From NCBI GenBank assembly GCA_038212305.1, contig JBBQUP010000021.1, positions 1-38,811 on the forward strand: a stretch of DNA of 38,811 nucleotides. The letters run 5' to 3'. The stretch comes from JBBQUP01 sp038212305 (GTDB lineage Bacteria; Bacteroidota; Bacteroidia; Bacteroidales; Marinilabiliaceae). Positions 1-6,788 of the stretch are shown one piece after another (position 1 is the stretch's first letter; each line of letters begins with the position of its first letter). The translations under genes were made by a program, and so were the position numbers. The notes beneath the pieces are model-generated. The model ran no database searches and was not told the DNA's origin. It saw nothing but the letters and a program-made list of their open reading frames with translations.

Positions 1-180
1 AAATCAGTAGTAAAAATGATACGAAAACATGAGAATGAAATTGTAAACTTTTTTGAGTCTCAACAAACAAACGCAAAAGCTGAAAGATTAAATGGAAAGA
101 TTAACCGATTTATTTCTAATAATTATGGAATCAAAGATAAAGATTTTGCTCTATACAGAATCGCCAAATATTTTTCATAG
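1..180 (+). pseudogene. C-terminal end of a DDE transposase (ISL3/ISAon1-like), cut by the window edge
   Basis: Frame 1 is open from the first base to a TAG at 178-180 and encodes 59 residues. The stretch NAKAERLNGKINRF followed by a G-x-K-D...L-Y-R-I-AK-x-F ending resembles the extreme C-terminus of ISL3-type transposases, where an N-A-x-A-E-x-x-N-x-K-I motif carries the last catalytic Glu. The gene starts left of the window, so it may be intact or a remnant. I could not recognise a terminal inverted repeat in the 97 bases after the stop. The family call is from motif memory and is moderately sure; that it is a transposase end is likely. Confidence 0.6.
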
Positions 181-277
181 CACCTCAAAAAAAGAATTAA
201 CACATTAAAACGATGGGGATTATAATAAATCAATATCGTTTAGTTAATGCAACGCTGCATCCAACCCAATCATCGCT

Positions 278-1144
278 TTAAAGCGAAAAAAAGTAACCGA
301 TGGAGAAATTAATGAATGAGGTTTGGGGCAATTGATCGTCATCGCCTAAAGCCCGAGGGATATTGTAGTTGTAGCCCAATTCAAAATCGAAATTACCCAG
401 TGATAAATCCAAAGGGATTTGAAATTGGGTATTCATTAACCCCCAAATTTTCTGATAACTAGCTACTGGGGGCAAAGTATATTGTCCAATTTGCCTGCCG
501 GGTTGATAAACCAATGCGGTTTCGTCGCCAAAGCTTAACGTAACCTGAGGCTCGAAAGTAAGCCTATTGTATTTACTGAATTTAATTAGGTTCAAACGTG
601 CATAAGCCGACGAAGCGTATTGAAATGAGGTTTCGTTACCTAGAAGCAAAGAAAAATTATTACGCCATCCAATTGTACGGGTTTTAAAAGTCATACCAAC
701 ATTTAAACTGCTATTGAACGAAGGCTCTATGGAATCGGTGGTTGAAAAAAAATACTTATCGAACGAAAATCGATAATTAAACCATTGCGTACTACCCACG
801 GTTTTACTAAATCCGGCAGTTAAAATAGTTGAACTCCAAGCAGGATAAGCGTTTTGATATAAGTTACCGGCAACGCCAAGCACCCATCCTTTCGAATGCA
901 GATAAAAAACCTGAGGTGAAATGGAGTATTGTTTCTCGCCATACTCGCGTCCCGAATAAAGGGTGTTGCTACTATAATTTACCGTAGTATAAATAAAATG
1001 ATACGTTGAAACTTCATCCCATAAATCAGCCAATAACTCATCGTCGGTTTCAAACAATTCATCAATAATTGCATCATCTAGCTCCTGTGCCGTTATAATA
1101 GTTCCGATACATAGCAACAAAACAACCATCACCCAGTTTCTCAT
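278..1144 (-). CDS. Putative outer-membrane beta-barrel protein with signal peptide
   Basis: A 288-residue protein beginning with a signal peptide (charged MRN, hydrophobic core VMVVLLLCIGTII, cleavage likely after TAQ). The mature part starts with an acidic stretch (about residues 20-45, many D and E). It then shows alternating polar/aromatic beta-strand patterns typical of outer-membrane barrels, ending in INFSIGYFFSL with a C-terminal hydrophobic residue. No catalytic motif is visible. It lies last in a minus-strand series, separated from the gene upstream by a strong terminator at 1163-1195, so it likely has its own promoter in the short gap. Its ligand or role is unknown; an outer-membrane structural, transport or sensor protein is inferred from topology alone. 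Confidence 0.65.
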   Translation of the reverse strand: MRNWVMVVLLLCIGTIITAQELDDAIIDELFETDDELLADLWDEVSTYHFIYTTVNYSSNTLYSGREYGEKQYSISPQVFYLHSKGWVLGVAGNLYQNAYPAWSSTILTAGFSKTVGSTQWFNYRFSFDKYFFSTTDSIEPSFNSSLNVGMTFKTRTIGWRNNFSLLLGNETSFQYASSAYARLNLIKFSKYNRLTFEPQVTLSFGDETALVYQPGRQIGQYTLPPVASYQKIWGLMNTQFQIPLDLSLGNFDFELGYNYNIPRALGDDDQLPQTSFINFSIGYFFSL

Positions 1145-1162
1145 ACTTTTATTTTTTAGCTA

Positions 1163-1195
1163 AAAAAGAACCGATTAAAAAAATCGGTTCTTTTT
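1163..1195 (-). terminator. Rho-independent terminator for the 26-residue-repeat gene
   Basis: A perfect 14-bp inverted repeat (1163-1176 with 1182-1195) with a 5-base loop. On the minus strand the stem AGAACCGATT/AATCGGTTCT is followed by a run of T. It sits just after the stop of the 1210-1719 gene and before the start of the 278-1144 gene, so the two are probably separate transcripts. The T run on the plus side could also serve the other direction. Confidence 0.8.
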
Positions 1196-1209
1196 CTGTT
1201 AACACTGTA

Positions 1210-1719
1210 TTAGTTTCCTGTAGAACCGGTACTGCTATTGTTTTTGCGTTGTTGTTTCTTTTTCTCTATCATGGCTTTCCGAGCACCTTCTTTGTCGCCA
1301 TTGGCACGTCGTTCCTGAGCTTTTGCTTTAATTTGCGCTTTTTGTTCGGCTGTTAATGTTTCTTTTAACGCTTCGCGATTTTCCTTCATATCCTGATGTT
1401 GCGCTTTAATCATCTCTTTTTGCTGATCGGTAAACGTTTTCTTTAATGCTTCACGTCGTTGTTCTTTGGTCAATTCTTTGTTTTGCAAAATAGCTTTTTG
1501 TTCCTCTGTCAAAGTTGCTTTAAACACTTCACGGTTTTCAATGCGCTCCTGCTTGTTCTCTTGCAGCATGGCTTTTTGCTCTTCCGATAAATTCTGTCCA
1601 AGATTTTCTTTTTTAGGCTGGTCGACATTGCCTGTATTAGATTCTTGAGCTATAACTGCTGAAAGTGGCAACAACGACACTAAAACGACCCACACTAGTT
1701 TTTTAATAATTGATTTCAT
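1210..1719 (-). CDS. Secreted, highly charged protein of four 26-residue repeats (LTxEQK type)
   Basis: A 169-residue protein with a signal peptide (MKSIIKK, then VWVVLVSLLPLSAVIA, cleavage near AQ at 24-25). The mature part is almost all K, E, Q, R and A and is predicted helical. Four copies of a unit starting L-[ST]-x-E/D-x-Q-K begin at residues 44, 70, 96 and 122, exactly 26 residues apart, with a half copy (LTKEQRREAL) at 83. The LTxxQ-like motif recalls periplasmic Spy/CpxP helical chaperones and related Bacteroidota secreted proteins, but repeat spacing and composition differ, so I do not claim that function. The tail is a low-complexity K/Q/S/T/G stretch. It ends in a strong terminator. 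Likely periplasmic and helical; role unknown. Confidence 0.7.
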   Translation of the reverse strand: MKSIIKKLVWVVLVSLLPLSAVIAQESNTGNVDQPKKENLGQNLSEEQKAMLQENKQERIENREVFKATLTEEQKAILQNKELTKEQRREALKKTFTDQQKEMIKAQHQDMKENREALKETLTAEQKAQIKAKAQERRANGDKEGARKAMIEKKKQQRKNNSSTGSTGN

Positions 1720-2097
1720 GATTTCTAATTTTTATGTTTTTAATAAATGACTTTCAAGTTCTTTGAGTCGATTCGATTAAAAAGGTTTAATCGCAATCAT
1801 TTATTTTTTGCAGAAAAATTATAATAGATTAAAAATCAAAGGAGTTAGAATTGTGGAATTGGTTGATATTACTATACAGAGGAGTAATTACAGATTAATT
1901 ATTTTATTGAGGTGCTAATGAAAATTTGCAAGTTAATCTTTGAGCAACTTAGTGTATGCTTTATGAAACTTCGTGTTATAGCTATTTCACAAAGAACGCA
2001 AAGAACCACTAAGTTGCTCAAAGATATAATATTGTAGAAGTTGTAAATGATGTGCATCCCGCACAGGTTCTAACGCATATAAACTTTCATGTTGCTG
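1720..2097. other. 378-base intergenic region with an 18-bp inverted repeat
   Basis: No credible ORF lies here. It is the promoter side of the 1210-1719 gene and the 3' side of the scramblase-like gene, both read leftward. The main structure is the inverted repeat at 1937-1954/2007-2024, described separately. The rest is AT-rich and shows nothing else I can support. Confidence 0.5.
1937..2024. repeat. Perfect 18-bp inverted repeat with 52-base spacer
   Basis: Arm 1937-1954 (TCTTTGAGCAACTTAGTG) is exactly reverse-complementary to arm 2007-2024. The 52-base spacer holds a purine-rich direct motif (CAAAGAACGCAAAGAACC, 1990-2007). It lies 3' of the scramblase-like gene on the minus strand. There is no T tract beside either arm, so it is not a standard terminator; it looks like a small interspersed intergenic palindrome. 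Confidence 0.6.
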
Positions 2098-2685
2098 TTA
2101 TTCTTTCAACACCATATCGATACACATTACAGCGGCCACAATTAAAATTCGTATTGGGTTGTTTTCAGGTACGCGAGCATCAATTTCGAGCATGTAATTA
2201 TCGGCAGTTGTGAATAACTCCTTGCCTAAGCCATTCCACTTTTTGTTTACGCGGGCAAACTCAACATTGTCCTTTGTAAATTTAAAATCCCAACCACTCC
2301 ATTTCCCTTGCAACATACAAAGCAAGTTATCGGCTGTATCAAGTACCTGAAATTTACCACCCAACGACAACAGTTTTTGTTTAAAACGGCCTACTAATTG
2401 CTCTTTTTCGTCAAACACCTCTACTTCGGAGCGAAAAAAGGTAACACCTCGTTTAATGCGCAAAACCTGATCGCCCGATGGGGTTGATATTTGAATGTTG
2501 AACGCTGTCATGCGCTTGTAATCGGTAAACCGGAGAATTTTGGTGAAAAAGCCCAAATTTTCTTCGCGGCAATTTAATATCAACTCGTTGGTTGCCGGAT
2601 TAAAAATATCGTAATTGTTAGCGGCCTTAAACATGCCCAGATGTTCTTTGACGAAAAATAGATTTTGATTGAGAATTGGATTCAT
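2098..2685 (-). CDS. LURP-one-related / phospholipid scramblase-like protein
   Basis: A 195-residue protein of the tubby-like beta-barrel superfamily (LURP-one-related; often annotated as phospholipid scramblase-related in bacteria). Seen in the sequence: an N-terminal NQNLFFVKEHLGMFKAANNY block, the YDIFNP and NLGFFTKILRFTDYKRM blocks, a run of beta strands with VLRIKRGVTFFRSEVEV and QGKWSGWDFKF, and the C-terminal hydrophobic helix ILIVAAVMCIDMVLKE, which buries in the barrel in this superfamily. There is no signal peptide. The biochemical role of bacterial members is unsettled; lipid binding or scrambling is a family-level guess. Its upstream leader consists of a G-rich octamer array (2694-2865), which is unusual. 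Confidence 0.85.
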   Translation of the reverse strand: MNPILNQNLFFVKEHLGMFKAANNYDIFNPATNELILNCREENLGFFTKILRFTDYKRMTAFNIQISTPSGDQVLRIKRGVTFFRSEVEVFDEKEQLVGRFKQKLLSLGGKFQVLDTADNLLCMLQGKWSGWDFKFTKDNVEFARVNKKWNGLGKELFTTADNYMLEIDARVPENNPIRILIVAAVMCIDMVLKE

Positions 2686-2693
2686 TTTTATGA

Positions 2694-2865
2694 GGGGTTT
2701 ATTTGTTTATTTGTTTAGGGGTTTGATGTTTAGGGGTGTAGAGTATATTAGTTTATGGGTTTGATGTTTAGGGGTTTATGGGTTTATGGGTGTAGTTGTT
2801 TATGGGTTTATGGGTTTAGAGGTTTAGAGTTTATTAGTGTAGGGGTTTAGGGGTTTAGGGGTTTA
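2694..2865. repeat. Degenerate TTTAGGGG-like octamer array (G-rich plus strand)
   Basis: About 170 bases made of variants of the 8-mer GGGGTTTA: GGGGTTTA, TGGGTTTA, GAGGTTTA, GGGGTGTA and TTTGTTTA. The cleanest part is three consecutive copies at 2841-2863. The array lies directly upstream of the scramblase-like gene, on the template side for its transcription, and downstream of the 59-residue membrane protein gene. Several closely spaced GGG/GGGG runs (for example 2758-2790) could form a G-quadruplex. It is not coding and has no unique spacers, so it is not a CRISPR. Confidence 0.8.
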
Positions 2866-2923
2866 GATGAAAACATGAGGTTTAAATTCAATGCGCATAA
2901 ACGAGCCAAATTTTATATTATTT

Positions 2924-3103
2924 TCACTCAACTGACTTCTTTTTCACAAGCGACTGAATCAAAACGACCAACCCTGCTCCAAATACAAGCCCTGCGAAAA
3001 AACCAATATTCTCATTGGCCGATTGTGAATCATTCATATACTTAATCAAAACGCCAGATCCCAGTAGTAAAATCGAGATCATTATTGTCTTAGTCTTAGT
3101 CAT
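2924..3103 (-). CDS. 59-residue two-helix membrane protein
   Basis: An ATG at 3101-3103 opens a 59-residue frame ending at a TGA (2924-2926). It begins MTKTKTIM and has two hydrophobic segments, about residues 7-21 (IMISILLLGSGVLI) and 34-51 (IGFFAGLVFGAGLVVLIQ). They are separated by a polar loop (KYMNDSQSANEN), and the tail is basic (VKKKSVE). The layout, good codon use and glycine-rich second helix support a real gene of the kind often left unnamed in Bacteroidota. It sits alone between two oppositely oriented octamer arrays. No function can be assigned; inner-membrane location is inferred. Confidence 0.65.
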   Translation of the reverse strand: MTKTKTIMISILLLGSGVLIKYMNDSQSANENIGFFAGLVFGAGLVVLIQSLVKKKSVE

Positions 3104-3231
3104 ATTGGTTTAATTTATCAATTATTTTAATATCGATTAATCCTACTTGCTCACAATCTTTTTCAAAATTAAGAATGCTAAAATACACAAAACCAACATT
3201 CGAAATCAAACAAATTTCAAAAATACCAACC

Positions 3232-3341
3232 AATCTAAACATCAAACCTCCGCTAAGCCCTAATCAGCTCAACCCCAAACCCTAAACTTTAAACCCCTAA
3301 CTGCTAAACTAAAACCATCTAAACCACTCAACAATAAACGC
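3232..3341. repeat. Degenerate CCCCTAAA-like array, opposite orientation to the 2694-2865 array
   Basis: About 110 bases rich in the complement of the TTTAGGGG unit: CCCTAA, CCCCAAACCCTAAA, TTAAACCCCTAA and ATCTAAAC variants. It is shorter and more decayed than the left array. Together the two arrays form a loose inverted pair around the 59-residue protein gene. In each case the outward-facing gene (scramblase-like leftward, M16 peptidase rightward) would have a C-rich 5' flank in the sense strand. Confidence 0.6.
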
Positions 3342-3363
3342 CAAGCACCCCTTCCCCGCTAGC

Positions 3364-3394
3364 TTGTTTTACACAACATTTGTTTATACTTTTA
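3364..3394 (+). promoter_or_regulatory. Candidate Bacteroidota-type promoter for the M16 peptidase
   Basis: TTG at 3364-3366 and TACTTTTA at 3387-3394 are separated by 20 bases. They approximate the phylum consensus TTTG (-33) and TAnnTTTG (-7), with one mismatch in the -7 box. A start site just downstream would leave a leader of roughly 25 bases before the ATG at 3427. Pattern match only. Confidence 0.35.
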
Positions 3395-3426
3395 AAAACC
3401 CTAATAAACCATTAATTTTTAATGCT

Positions 3427-6411
3427 ATGAAATCTAAAAAAGCAGTATTTATCTCCATTATTTTAATTTTTTTATTTGGATGTATGACCAATGAGCAGTA
3501 TGAAACAGGAAAGTCCTATCATGGATTTAAACTGGTTGACAAACGATTTGTGAAGGAAGTAAAAGCTCCTTGTCTCTATTTTATTCATGAGAAAACTGGC
3601 GCCCGGCTATTTAAAATCATGAACGATGATACCAATAAAACATTTAGTATCGCTTTTAAAACAGTCCCCGATAACGATTGTGGCACACCGCATATTATTG
3701 AACACTCGGTACTCAACGGATCGAAACATTTTCCGGTAAAAAGTCCATTCGATCAATTATTAAAAGGATCGCTCAACACTTTTTTAAATGCTATGACTGC
3801 CAGCGATGTAACCATATATCCGGTTGCGAGCATGAACGAGAAGGACTATTTTAATTTGATGCATGTATATTTAGATGCCGTTTTTTACCCAAACATTTAT
3901 AGCGATCCTCGTATTTTCATGCAAGAAGGATGGCATCATGAACTTGAAAACGCCAAAAGCGACGTTGAATATAAAGGAGTTGTTTACAACGAAATGAAAG
4001 GTTCGTTTTCGAGTCCAACGCGTGAATTGGGTTATCAGAAAATGAAACTCCTATTCCCCGATAACAGTTATGGCTTTTCATCGGGAGGTTACCCTTCTGC
4101 AATACCGCAATTAACGTACGAAAGCTTCCTGAATTTCCACCGCAAGCATTATCATCCATCAAACAGCTACATTTTACTTTATGGCGATGCTGATTTAAAC
4201 CGCGAGCTGGAGTTTATTAACGAATCGTACCTAAAAGACTTCGAGAAAAGTACTGATACCATTGAAATACCACTTCAAAAACCATTTGAGGCTATGAAAA
4301 CCGAAACTCGCCCTTATCCCATCAGCGATAGCGAACCATTGGAACATAGCACCTATTTAAGTTTAAGTTTTGTGGCAGGAAAAAACACCGATTTTGTGCT
4401 CACCAATGGATTAAGCATTTTAACCGAAGCACTGGTTAATCACGAATCGGCTCCCATCCGTTTGGCATTACAAGAAGCTGGTATTGGTAAAGATGTGAGT
4501 GCTAATCTCGACGATATTCAACAAAACGTTTTCGAGATTAGGGTTCAAAATGCCGATGAGGCTGACAAGCAAAAATTCTACGATATTATTATGACAACCC
4601 TGAAAAAGGTTGCCGATGAAGGATTAGACAAAAAAATGCTCGATGGCATAATCAACCGTATTGAATTTCTATTGCGCGAAGGCGACGATGCCCAAAAAGG
4701 GATTATGTATAACTGGATGAATGTTTCGGGATGGATTTTTGCTAATGATCCATATGCAGGACTTGAATACGAAAAACAGCTAGGCAGCTTAAAAGTTGGA
4801 ATGAATAATGGCTTGCTCAAACAACTAATAACCGAGCAGTTTATAAATAATCCTCACTCACTATTATTGGCTCTGGTGCCTGAACGTGGCCTTCAAAGCA
4901 CAATAAATAATGAGACAGCCAAAGAATTAAATACATACAAATCAACACTTACTAATTCGGAAATTGATTCGTTGGTTAAAACCACTGCCGACTTAATTGA
5001 TCATCAAAAGCTCGAAGACACACCCGAAGCGCTAGCAACCATTCCAGTTTTAGAATTATCGGATATTTCAACAACGGGAGACTTTTATCAAGCCACCACA
5101 AAACAAATCGACAGCATTAAAACCATTCACTTTCCAACCTTTACCAATGGAATAATCTATTCGTCGCTCATATTCGATTTACGAGTGATTAATGAAGAGG
5201 ATTTGCCATATGCCCGACTATTAACAGAGGTTTTAGGAAAGCTACCAACACAAAAATATTCGTTTGGAGAACTCGACAAAGAGCTGAGTACCATTACTGG
5301 AGGATTTAATGTTCGATTATCGGGTTACTTAAAGGATCAAAACGAGGATAATCTTCAACCTAAACTTGAAATAGGTTCAAAAGCATTAGTTGCAAAAGGC
5401 TCAGCGATGTTCGATTTAATTACCCAGATAGCTACTCAGTCGAAATTTGATGATGAAAACCGATTAGCCGATTTAATTAAAAGACATCACTCGCGTTTTG
5501 AACAACAAATGAAACAAAACGGAATGGGAGTTGCCTACACTCGAATGGCATCGTATTACAGCGATAATGGCATGTACATGGAAAAACGAGGTGGCATTGA
5601 TTACTATCGATTCCTATCTGATTTAGTTGCTAATTACGATAGTCGCAAAAAAGAATTGGCTCAAAAACTATCGGAACTTAGCAAAACCATTATTTGCAAG
5701 AACAACATAATTTTGGGCGTAACATGCGATGAGGCTGATTATCCAACTTATACTCAATCCATCGATTCTTTGATAAAATCGTTACCAACCGAAACGGCGG
5801 TAATTAATGATTGGCAGTTTGATAAGCAACAAAAGAATGAGGGAATTGAGACAACATCGAAAGTACAATATGTTTTAATGGGAGCTAATATTAAAAAACT
5901 TGGCTACTCGTGGAATGGTAATATTAAAGTGTTAAACCAATTGCTCTCGACCGATTATCTTCAAACTCAAATTAGAGTTATTGGTGGTGCATACGGAGGG
6001 TTTTGCCGATTTTCACCCAGTGGCAATGCCTATTTTGCTTCGTCCCGCGATCCTAACCTAAGCGAGACAATTAAAAATTTTAAAGCAACACCCACTTATC
6101 TCGATTCGCTTAAAATAGATCAAAAGGAACTAACACGATACATTATTGGAACTATTGCCAATATTGATAATCCGGTTACTCCATCTGATAAAGGTGACAT
6201 TGCCATATCGAACTATTTCAATGGCATTACCAATGAAATGATTCAGAAGGAACGAGCCGAGATTTTAAGTACAAAAGTTGATTCGCTTAAAAATTATTCG
6301 AAAATGATTTCTGATATTATCAACCAAAACAACCTTTGCGTTTATGGTAATGAGGAGAAAATTGATCAGAACAAATCGGAATTTAAGCAAACCATAAAAC
6401 TAGCCGACTAA
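3427..6411 (+). CDS. M16 family zinc metallopeptidase, PreP-like lipoprotein
   Basis: A 994-residue protein. I chose the ATG at 3427 because it opens a lipoprotein signal (MKSKKAVF, hydrophobic core, lipobox LFGC with Cys19); the frame is open from a TTG at 3364, but the extra residues would spoil the signal. The inverted zinc motif H-x-x-E-H is present as HIIEH (residues 89-93), inside the typical block GTPHIIEHSVLNGSKHFPVKSP. A distal Glu ligand follows in VYNEMKG (about residue 193). The length (~1000 residues, four M16 modules in one chain) and the NTFLNAMTASDVTIYPVAS block match presequence-protease-type M16C enzymes, which degrade unfolded peptides in a closed chamber. The lipobox suggests an envelope-anchored peptidase. 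The gene is monocistronic, ending at a terminator at 6447-6485. Confidence 0.9.
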   Translation: MKSKKAVFISIILIFLFGCMTNEQYETGKSYHGFKLVDKRFVKEVKAPCLYFIHEKTGARLFKIMNDDTNKTFSIAFKTVPDNDCGTPHIIEHSVLNGSKHFPVKSPFDQLLKGSLNTFLNAMTASDVTIYPVASMNEKDYFNLMHVYLDAVFYPNIYSDPRIFMQEGWHHELENAKSDVEYKGVVYNEMKGSFSSPTRELGYQKMKLLFPDNSYGFSSGGYPSAIPQLTYESFLNFHRKHYHPSNSYILLYGDADLNRELEFINESYLKDFEKSTDTIEIPLQKPFEAMKTETRPYPISDSEPLEHSTYLSLSFVAGKNTDFVLTNGLSILTEALVNHESAPIRLALQEAGIGKDVSANLDDIQQNVFEIRVQNADEADKQKFYDIIMTTLKKVADEGLDKKMLDGIINRIEFLLREGDDAQKGIMYNWMNVSGWIFANDPYAGLEYEKQLGSLKVGMNNGLLKQLITEQFINNPHSLLLALVPERGLQSTINNETAKELNTYKSTLTNSEIDSLVKTTADLIDHQKLEDTPEALATIPVLELSDISTTGDFYQATTKQIDSIKTIHFPTFTNGIIYSSLIFDLRVINEEDLPYARLLTEVLGKLPTQKYSFGELDKELSTITGGFNVRLSGYLKDQNEDNLQPKLEIGSKALVAKGSAMFDLITQIATQSKFDDENRLADLIKRHHSRFEQQMKQNGMGVAYTRMASYYSDNGMYMEKRGGIDYYRFLSDLVANYDSRKKELAQKLSELSKTIICKNNIILGVTCDEADYPTYTQSIDSLIKSLPTETAVINDWQFDKQQKNEGIETTSKVQYVLMGANIKKLGYSWNGNIKVLNQLLSTDYLQTQIRVIGGAYGGFCRFSPSGNAYFASSRDPNLSETIKNFKATPTYLDSLKIDQKELTRYIIGTIANIDNPVTPSDKGDIAISNYFNGITNEMIQKERAEILSTKVDSLKNYSKMISDIINQNNLCVYGNEEKIDQNKSEFKQTIKLAD

Positions 6412-6788
6412 ATACATTTTGCTACAAGATCAAATCATTTAACTACAAAAACGCTCCTTGTAAATCAATTAACAAGGGGCGTTTTATACAATTATTTGTT
6501 AAAACAAAAAAAAGAAAACCAAAAATTGATTAACTTACCTATTAGAAGTAACTGTTCAAATTTTAATAGATCATGAGCTAAGAAGAATAATAGATAAGCT
6601 ATTTGCAGATGAAGAACATTCTATTTTCATCTTTTTTATCTTCTCCATCGTTCTATTATCTAGAAATCTAAGCTTCTATAAAATTTTAACAGCAGTTAAT
6701 AAAAGCTCAGCTTAAAAACTATTCAATTAAAACAATGGACTAATTGGCACTTTATTTAAACGACCAATAGTAACCGAAATAAATATCA
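6412..6788. other. 377-base intergenic region between the peptidase and kinase genes
   Basis: It holds the terminator at 6447-6485 and then about 300 AT-rich bases leading into the kinase gene. I find only very short ORFs (under 25 codons) and no clear TAnnTTTG box. The kinase promoter should be here but I cannot place it. Confidence 0.45.
6447..6485 (+). terminator. Terminator after the M16 peptidase gene
   Basis: The stem AAAACGCTCCTTGT (6448-6461) pairs with ACAAGGGGCGTTTT (6472-6485) with one G-T wobble and a 10-base loop. The right arm ends in TTTT. It lies 36 bases after the stop codon. Confidence 0.8.

Larger units (their letters stand above)
3104..3426. other. Divergent intergenic region with C-rich octamer-like array
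   Basis: This 323-base gap separates the leftward small membrane gene from the rightward M16 peptidase gene and must carry both promoters. Its right half holds the C-rich array described at 3232-3341, then a candidate promoter at 3364-3394. No credible ORF is seen. Confidence 0.5.

Noticed and set aside
181..277. Terminal inverted repeat of the edge transposon
   Set aside because: No convincing terminal repeat or target duplication can be paired because the other end is outside the window.
2694..3341. CRISPR array
   Set aside because: Units are 8 bases, degenerate and without unique spacers; no cas genes are present.
3364..3426. Upstream TTG start extending the M16 peptidase by 21 residues
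   Set aside because: The extension puts non-hydrophobic residues before the lipoprotein signal; the ATG at 3427 gives a correct signal and overlaps no promoter box.
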